Below are positions 32,290 through 36,070 of a DNA stretch of 36,070 bases, one piece after another. The notes under the pieces are model-generated. The model saw only the letters and a program-made list of their open reading frames with translations, had not been told where the DNA came from and did not search any database. This stretch comes from a virus, in the IMG/VR virus record IMGVR_UViG_3300018049_000064, positions 1-36,070 of that record; one strand, written 5' to 3'. Within the stretch, counting starts at the first letter, position 1, and each line of letters starts with the position of its first letter. The position numbers and the translations under genes are program-made.

Positions 32290-33502
32290 TTACAAATCAC
32301 CTTTATATGATTTAAAAACACAAGACGAAATTGATTATGAAATAAGAGAACAGTTTCGTTATAAAAACTGGTCCATACAATATAAATCAATTGAGGATGA
32401 GCTTGACTCAAATAACAAAAATATAATTTTAATACCATGGGTAGTAATTCATGAACTTGAAAACATTACTCTGTGGTTAGAAAAACATTTTACTCCATCA
32501 TTAATACAATTCATTTTCTCTCGCTATATTGAGGTTGGCGTTATTTGGTGTTTAGAAGTTATTCCAGAAAACAGTTCTATAGTTAATGATATAATAAATT
32601 TCTTTAGAAAACATGATATTGATCATCACTTAAGTTTTTATGATAACCGTTATTCACTAGAAAGCGTAGAGCCACATATAAAAAAATATTTTAAATTATC
32701 TAAAACTAAAAATAGAATGTTGCCTAGATATAATTGGAATCATGATTATTATCTTAAAAGAACATTTAAAGATAGTCATCCTAATCTAGCAAAAAAAGTA
32801 TGTTATGTCATAGGAAAAGCAAGTTCCAACGAATTTAGAATTTTATCTATGCTTGAAGCATCTCGTAGAAATATTTTAAATCATGAAGATACTTTCTTTA
32901 CATTATGTGCAGACCAACCTGATACACCAATAGAAAATTATTTAGAAGATGTAAGAATAAAATTAAATAGTTTTATAAAAGAAACACCAGAACAATATAG
33001 AAGCTATTATTATGAAATTTTAAATAACAATTTATTATTTAAAGAAGTGTTTAAAATTAGACAAGTAGATAGGAATGGAAATACTGTTAAAGTGAATAGA
33101 GCTAATATTGATCAGTATGCCTCTTTTCCACAAACTGATTTAGCTTTATTGAATGTTTCTATAGAAACCAGACCATATGCAAATTCATTAACAGAAAAAA
33201 CATTAAAACATTTGAAGCATGGTAAACCTTTTTTAGTATTTGCAAAAATGGGAACAATGAAGTATCTTCAAGATGAAGGATACAAATTATATGATTGGAT
33301 AGATTATTCTTACGATAATATAGAAAATCATTACGAAAGATTTTATGCGCTCTTTGACGAAGTTGAAAGATTAGTTTATATGGATGATATGGATACAACT
33401 TTCGGTTATGATAAAAAAACACTAATGGTTAATGAACACAATAAAATGATATACCAACAAAAAGTAGTAGAGATGATAAACAATTCTGAAACTTTTTGGT
33501 AA
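32252..33502 (+). CDS. Unrecognised 416-residue protein, glycosyltransferase-like C-terminal pattern
   Basis: The frame opens at TTG 32210, but ATG 32252 is the first standard start; TTG 32279 would reduce the overlap with the previous gene from 38 to 11 bases, and no start has a good ribosome binding site. The N-terminal 270 residues are unrecognised, alpha/beta in pattern. About residues 325-400 contain VSIETRPYANSLTEKTLKHLKHGKPFLVF, then MKYLQDEGYKLYDWIDYSYD. This EKT...GKPF...YL...G pattern recurs in uncharacterised phage and bacterial proteins linked with glycan synthesis and resembles the acceptor half of GT-B enzymes; the function is not established. It is the last gene of the replication operon. 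Confidence 0.6.
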   Translation: MLKDSNILALWHDYKSPLYDLKTQDEIDYEIREQFRYKNWSIQYKSIEDELDSNNKNIILIPWVVIHELENITLWLEKHFTPSLIQFIFSRYIEVGVIWCLEVIPENSSIVNDIINFFRKHDIDHHLSFYDNRYSLESVEPHIKKYFKLSKTKNRMLPRYNWNHDYYLKRTFKDSHPNLAKKVCYVIGKASSNEFRILSMLEASRRNILNHEDTFFTLCADQPDTPIENYLEDVRIKLNSFIKETPEQYRSYYYEILNNNLLFKEVFKIRQVDRNGNTVKVNRANIDQYASFPQTDLALLNVSIETRPYANSLTEKTLKHLKHGKPFLVFAKMGTMKYLQDEGYKLYDWIDYSYDNIENHYERFYALFDEVERLVYMDDMDTTFGYDKKTLMVNEHNKMIYQQKVVEMINNSETFW

Positions 33503-33545
33503 AAAAATGACTACCGGCTATTTAAATTTGGTATAGCAATAACTA

Positions 33546-33553
33546 TATAAATA
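33546..33553 (+). promoter_or_regulatory. T4-type late promoter (TATAAATA) for hsp20
   Basis: A perfect late box in the 110-base gap, 59 bases before the hsp20 ATG. Transcription would start about 33559-33562, at the base of a hairpin. Confidence 0.8.
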
Positions 33554-33558
33554 CTATC

Positions 33559-33580
33559 GGAGTGCGGATAGTCCGGCTCC
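33559..33580 (+). other. 5'-leader hairpin of the hsp20 transcript
   Basis: GGAGT pairs with GCTCC (one T-G pair) and CGGA with TCCG around loop TAG, with a single bulged G. The hairpin would stand at the very 5' end of an mRNA from the late promoter just upstream, where such structures can block decay. Confidence 0.5.
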
Positions 33581-33612
33581 ATTTAATCTTGCTTGATCAA
33601 AAGGAGATAACA

Positions 33613-34086
33613 ATGACAGGCTTACAACAACTTTTTCCCCGTTCATCTTTTGTAGGATTCGATCATCTATTCAATGAACTTGAATGGACAGCAAAACATG
33701 CGAATGATCATTATCCACCTCACAATATTATTAAAGTAGGTGAAAGTGACTATTTAATTGAACTTGCAATTGCTGGATTTTCGAAAGACGAACTTTCTGT
33801 AGAAGTTAAAGATCGTACTTTAACTGTGGCTGGGGATCACAAGTCAAGAGGTCGTGAATTTATTCATCGTGGTATTTCTACCAAGAAGTTTAAACGCACG
33901 TTCCGGCTGTCTGAGCACGTACAAGTGCACGGAGCAGATATTCAGGATGGTATTCTTGCAATTGAATTGAAGTACGTCATCCCTGAAGAAATGCGTCCTC
34001 GTAAAATTAACATTGGAAAATTTAACGAGGTCGAAAATGACACAACACATACTGACAATAAGCAACTACTTACGGAATCCGATTGA
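33613..34086 (+). CDS. hsp20: Small heat shock protein Hsp20
   Basis: 157 residues. An in-frame GTG at 33562 lies within the leader hairpin; ATG 33613 with AAGGAGA (33601-33607) is the start. The alpha-crystallin domain spans about residues 35-135: YLIELAIAGFSKDELSVEVKDRTLTVAG, then FKRTFRLSEHVQV and the closing GILAIELKYVIPEE. Hsp20 is nearly universal in cyanophages and found in other marine T4-like phages. It is a chaperone holding unfolded proteins, perhaps in capsid assembly or host stress. Late promoter and position before small alphaproteobacterial-type genes are notable. The C-terminus overlaps the next gene by 50 bases. Confidence 0.93.
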   Translation: MTGLQQLFPRSSFVGFDHLFNELEWTAKHANDHYPPHNIIKVGESDYLIELAIAGFSKDELSVEVKDRTLTVAGDHKSRGREFIHRGISTKKFKRTFRLSEHVQVHGADIQDGILAIELKYVIPEEMRPRKINIGKFNEVENDTTHTDNKQLLTESD

Positions 34087-34276
34087 AAGTCTTTTGGATT
34101 TCTTCAAAACTTGGAATTCTTATGTAAAACGCCAAAGGCAATACAAAGATACCGTAAAAGAATTAAGTAGATTGACAGATGCAGAATTGAATGACATTGG
34201 TATAAATAGAGGTGATATTAGATCTATTGCCCGCGCTGATGTAGACATGAATCCTAATCTAAGAGGATGGGTGTAA
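34037..34276 (+). CDS. DUF1127 domain protein
   Basis: 79 residues. The frame allows TTG at 34013, but ATG 34037 with GAGG at 34027-34030 fits better. The C-terminal half, YKDTVKELSRLTDAELNDIGINRGDI, is the DUF1127 motif (arginine-rich helix, L-S-x-L-x-D-x-x-L-x-D-I-G-I-x-R-x-x-I). DUF1127 proteins are small, abundant in Alphaproteobacteria, and have been linked to RNA turnover and phosphate or stress regulation. This one is overlapped with hsp20 and coupled by TAATG to the next gene. A phage could use it to act on host RNA or metabolism; this is inference. It strongly hints at the host group. Confidence 0.8.
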   Translation: MTQHILTISNYLRNPIESLLDFFKTWNSYVKRQRQYKDTVKELSRLTDAELNDIGINRGDIRSIARADVDMNPNLRGWV

Positions 34277-34458
34277 TGTTCTATGTTGAAAGCGTTACTA
34301 TTGGTCGTCGTTCTATTATCTCCAGAATCTGGCAGGGGATTCAAAATACCTGTGAGATTATTGGATACAGCAGAGCAGCATCACATTTAGCTTCACTTGG
34401 TTATCATGAAGAAGCTAAAAATTGTATGATGGAAATTGCAAAGCTAAAGAAAAGCTGA
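34276..34458 (+). CDS. Small protein coupled to the DUF1127 gene
   Basis: 60 residues. ATG 34267 is in frame, but AAGAGG at 34261-34266 is spaced for ATG 34276, which overlaps the DUF1127 stop by one base. The first part (TIGRRSIISRIWQGIQN) is basic and amphipathic; the second (SRAASHLASLGYHEEAKNCMMEIAKL) is helical and reminiscent of short host proteins beside DUF1127 domains, though I cannot name the family. Function unknown; probably acts with the DUF1127 protein. Confidence 0.65.
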   Translation: MFYVESVTIGRRSIISRIWQGIQNTCEIIGYSRAASHLASLGYHEEAKNCMMEIAKLKKS

Positions 34459-34474
34459 CAGAAAAATCACAGCG

Positions 34475-34495
34475 GAGGGGCTGTCATGGCCCCTC
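34475..34495 (+). terminator. GC-rich stem-loop after the DUF1127 partner
   Basis: GAGGGGC (34475-34481) pairs perfectly with GCCCCTC (34489-34495), loop of seven. It is preceded by AGCG exactly as in the gp19/gp20 stem-loop. There is no T-run, so it could be a weak terminator or RNA processing/stability element. Confidence 0.45.
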
Positions 34496-34528
34496 AGGTC
34501 TAACACACACATAACACAGGAGACTTAA

Positions 34529-34759
34529 ATGTCAAATCCATATCAAATCCGCTATGATGTTTTAAACATGGCAAAAGAAATGCTAGACAAGCAATACGAC
34601 ATGCAAATGGAACTAGCATATAAAGCAATGGCAATGTATAAAGATAACACTGAACAAGCTTTAGAAGCTTATCAAAAATACATTCCAAAAGCGATTACTC
34701 CAGAAGAAATCAAAAATCAAGCTGATAAACTTTATGAGTTTGTTTCAGAAAAAAAGTAA
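34529..34759 (+). CDS. Conserved small helical protein of marine T4-like phages
   Basis: 76 residues with CAGGAGA before ATG. It starts MSNPYQIRYDVLNMAKEMLDKQYDM, a pattern I know from small conserved hypothetical proteins in marine T4-like phages, and ends ITPEEIKNQADKLYEFVSEKK. It is helical throughout and very charged. No catalytic motif; function unknown. A stem-loop lies upstream and a promoter region directly downstream. Confidence 0.75.
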   Translation: MSNPYQIRYDVLNMAKEMLDKQYDMQMELAYKAMAMYKDNTEQALEAYQKYIPKAITPEEIKNQADKLYEFVSEKK

Positions 34760-34764
34760 AAAAA

Positions 34765-34781
34765 ATGCAAATTAATTGCAT
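34765..34781 (+). repeat. Inverted repeat beside an early promoter
   Basis: ATGCAA and TTGCAT flank ATTAA, ending seven bases before the -35 box at 34789. A related perfect palindrome TAAATGCATTTA (35196-35207) lies before the next gene. They may be operators or decoys for one regulator; sequence alone cannot tell. Confidence 0.4.
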
Positions 34782-34788
34782 TTAATGG

Positions 34789-34817
34789 TGTACAATCGGT
34801 TTAAACTGTGGTAGTAT
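34789..34817 (+). promoter_or_regulatory. Host-sigma-type early/middle promoter
   Basis: TGTACA (34789-34794), 17-base spacer ending GTGG, then TAGTAT (34812-34817), 25 bases before the ATG at 34843. It shares the -10 box and its TGG extension with the gp55 and gp43 promoters. Confidence 0.7.
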
Positions 34818-34842
34818 AGTTATATCAAATGGAGAAAATGAT

Positions 34843-35184
34843 ATGACAAAATTTAACAAATCACAATTTACCTATCACGGCGGATATCTTGAGTACACAG
34901 GTACTTACGAAGGTCAACCTACATGGGATGAAGTTGCTCCAAACTGTCATCCAAGTCGGGTTGGCCAGCCTATGGAATTGTTCATTGCACGGTTTAAATA
35001 TAATGGACCATTTACAAAAGCAAAGTTTGTTAAAGAACTTATTAAAAATTTTACTGTTGAAGAATACGTTGAAGCACGAAACAAAAAAGGTTCAGACGGT
35101 GCTCCTTTAAATATACTAAAGAATAAAAACCCTGCATGGTATGAAAAAATAATTATGGACTGGAGGTCAAAAGCCTTAGCATAA
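34843..35184 (+). CDS. Unrecognised 113-residue early protein
   Basis: 113 residues with GGAGAAA before ATG and its own early-type promoter. No family recognised. The first half has short strands (YHGGYLEYTGTY, MELFIARFKY) and the second half is helical and basic, including FTVEEYVEARNKKGSDGAPLN and a C-terminal NPAWYEKIIMDWRSKAL. It is bounded by its own promoter and an intrinsic terminator, so it forms a single-gene unit. Early expression of a small protein suggests host takeover, but this is inference. Confidence 0.7.
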   Translation: MTKFNKSQFTYHGGYLEYTGTYEGQPTWDEVAPNCHPSRVGQPMELFIARFKYNGPFTKAKFVKELIKNFTVEEYVEARNKKGSDGAPLNILKNKNPAWYEKIIMDWRSKALA

Positions 35185-35195
35185 AAAATTTCAAT

Positions 35196-35207
35196 TAAAT
35201 GCATTTA
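35196..35207 (+). repeat. Perfect 12-base palindrome before the terminator
   Basis: TAAATGCATTTA reads the same on both strands and directly precedes the GGGGG stem of the terminator. Its TGCATTTA half also appears just before the promoter at 34789. Confidence 0.4.
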
Positions 35208-35231
35208 GGGGGTTTACAAACCCCCTTTTTT
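35208..35231 (+). terminator. Intrinsic terminator with TTTACA in its stem-loop
   Basis: GGGGGTT (35208-35214) pairs with AACCCCC (35219-35225), loop TACA, followed by six T. It ends the transcript of the 113-residue gene. The hairpin contains TTTACA, the -35 sequence of this phage's early promoters, and TAGTAT lies at 35231-35236, but with only 12 bases between them. Confidence 0.8.
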
Positions 35232-35267
35232 AGTATAGACTGTACTAATCAAAAAGGAGAAAACATT

Positions 35268-35483
35268 ATGACTTACGTTCTAATATCGGATATCGCCTAT
35301 ACTTCAACTAAATCAGAAATCAAACAATTCGCAAAAGAACATGGGTGTGCACTTTCACTATTCCAAACAAACGGACCAGGTGGTGGAAATCATGTGTGTA
35401 CTTTCACATCTAACAACTTAGATTATATCCAAGAATTATGCGATCAACTACAACTACCCCACTCAAAAATATTAACATCATAA
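35268..35483 (+). CDS. Unrecognised 71-residue protein
   Basis: 71 residues. The frame is open from 35199 across the terminator, but ATG 35268 with AAAGGAGAA is the real start. The protein has an alternating alpha/beta pattern (TYVLISDIAYTSTKSEIKQFAKEHGC, then HVCTFTSNNLDYIQELCDQL) like a small ferredoxin-like or ACT-like fold, with a GPGGGNH loop. I do not recognise a family. It lies alone between two repeated hairpin/promoter modules just before gp43. Confidence 0.65.
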   Translation: MTYVLISDIAYTSTKSEIKQFAKEHGCALSLFQTNGPGGGNHVCTFTSNNLDYIQELCDQLQLPHSKILTS

Positions 35484-35488
35484 ATAAA

Positions 35489-35504
35489 GGGGTTTACAAA
35501 CCCC
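35489..35504 (+). other. Hairpin carrying the gp43 -35 box
   Basis: GGGGTTT and AAACCCC form a perfect inverted repeat around AC. It is nearly identical to the terminator hairpin at 35208 but is followed by AAAAA instead of T. The -35 box TTTACA (35493-35498) lies within it, so a regulatory rather than terminating role is likely. Confidence 0.55.
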
Positions 35505-35521
35505 CAAAAATATGGTAGAAT
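35493..35521 (+). promoter_or_regulatory. Host-sigma-type early promoter of gp43
   Basis: TTTACA (35493-35498), a 17-base spacer ending TATGG, then TAGAAT (35516-35521). The start codon follows 24 bases later. A TATAAATC (35521-35528) overlaps the -10 region, only one base from a late box, so dual use is possible. Confidence 0.75.
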
Positions 35522-35545
35522 ATAAATCTAACTGGAGGTATTCTA

Positions 35546-36070
35546 TTGTCATTCTATACGTCTGTGAATCGTTATGGCAACACAATTATGTATCGTGGAT
35601 ACAATGATAGTGGCGCGTCTATTTCATATAAAGAAAAATTTAAACCAACTCTTTATACAAAGTCTCAAACTCCTACAAAGTTTATTTCTTTTGATGGTGG
35701 TTATGTAAAGCCAAGACCATGTGATAGTATGAAAGAAGCTAAAGAGTGGTTGGAATTTCACGGTGAAATGGAAGGCTTTAAAGCCTATGGTACTACAAAT
35801 TATATCCATCAATTCATTACAGATAAGTTTCCATCAGACATTAAATTTAATCCTAATCATATTAACATTGTAAACTTTGATATTGAGGTTGCTTCAGATG
35901 ATGGTTTTCCTATTCCAGAAGCAGCGGCTCATCCTATTACAGCAATTACTTTAAAGTCTAGTAAGTCATCTATATTTCAAGTTTGGGGTTTAGATAATTA
36001 TGATCCTTCTAAAACTGAACTAGATCTTGATGGAAGTCTTATTCAATATCACCATTGCAGGTCTGAAGAA
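35546..36070 (+). CDS. 43: DNA polymerase gp43 (3' partial, TTG start)
   Basis: 175 residues are visible before the right edge. The only good start is TTG at 35546, seven bases after a strong GGAGG (35534-35538); the next in-frame ATG would remove the conserved N-terminus. The N-terminal domain reads SFYTSVNRYGNTIMYRGY, and NIVNFDIEVASDDGFP near residue 110 contains exonuclease motif I (D-I-E) of family B polymerases. gp43 replicates the phage DNA with gp45, gp44/gp62. T4 gp43 represses its own translation through an RNA hairpin at its start; no equal hairpin is obvious directly at this start. Confidence 0.93.
   Translation, partial: MSFYTSVNRYGNTIMYRGYNDSGASISYKEKFKPTLYTKSQTPTKFISFDGGYVKPRPCDSMKEAKEWLEFHGEMEGFKAYGTTNYIHQFITDKFPSDIKFNPNHINIVNFDIEVASDDGFPIPEAAAHPITAITLKSSKSSIFQVWGLDNYDPSKTELDLDGSLIQYHHCRSEE

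Noticed and set aside
33562-33612. GTG start for a longer Hsp20
   Set aside because: It falls in the leader hairpin, has no ribosome site, and the ATG at 33613 has AAGGAGA.
34201-34208. TATAAATA inside the DUF1127 gene, 68 bases before its partner
   Set aside because: It encodes conserved motif residues (GINR); an internal promoter is possible but not supported by anything else.

Overview
This AT-rich window is a continuous piece of a T4-like (Tevenvirinae-related) contractile-tailed phage genome. Every convincing gene lies on the + strand. Genes are packed tightly, many joined by ATGA or TAATG overlaps, and no stretch of 300 bases lacks a gene. The core gene order matches that typical of marine T4-like phages such as cyanophages and pelagiphages: 13-14-15-16-17-18-19-20-67-68-21-22-23, a gp3-position gene, uvsY, uvsW, 55-47-46-45-44, 62, regA, hsp20, 43. 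A DUF1127 gene, a family mostly found in Alphaproteobacteria, suggests an alphaproteobacterial host (for example SAR11 or a roseobacter); this is inference.

Layout. (1) 1-6168: host-contact and fibre region. It holds a collagen-like fibre protein cut by the left edge, six small genes of 123-163 codons that look like diverged paralogues, and two glycine-rich adhesin-like proteins. (2) 6197-8785: one large protein with three glycosyltransferase modules. (3) 8814-20560: the late morphogenesis block, with neck and tail completion (gp13, gp14, gp15), terminase (gp16, gp17), sheath and tube (gp18, gp19), portal (gp20), prohead core and protease (gp67, gp68, gp21, gp22) and major capsid protein (gp23), closed by a strong intrinsic terminator. 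(4) 20650-24393: a tail-tube-like protein, an unrecognised protein, UvsY, UvsW and a small conserved protein. (5) 24494-33502: a long coupled operon of late sigma factor gp55, recombination nuclease gp47/gp46, clamp gp45, clamp loader gp44/gp62, a DexA exonuclease, an SGNH-hydrolase-like protein, RegA and two accessory proteins. (6) 33546-35483: hsp20, DUF1127 and small accessory genes. (7) From 35546: the start of DNA polymerase gp43, which uses a TTG start and runs off the right edge.

Two promoter classes can be read. Five perfect T4-type late promoter boxes (TATAAATA) sit in the short leaders of gp13, gp18, gp67, the gene after gp23, and hsp20; gp55, encoded here, would recognise them. A second class, TTTAC(A/T) or TGTACA, then exactly 17 bases, then TAGTAT or TAGAAT preceded by TGG, sits before gp55, a small unknown gene and gp43. 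These look like host-sigma early promoters.

The least explained elements are the repeated promoter/hairpin module before gp43, the DUF1127 gene with its small coupled partner, the SGNH-like protein that lacks its serine and sits inside the clamp-loader operon, the isochorismatase-like and large unknown proteins after regA, the triple glycosyltransferase, and the array of six small structural paralogues.
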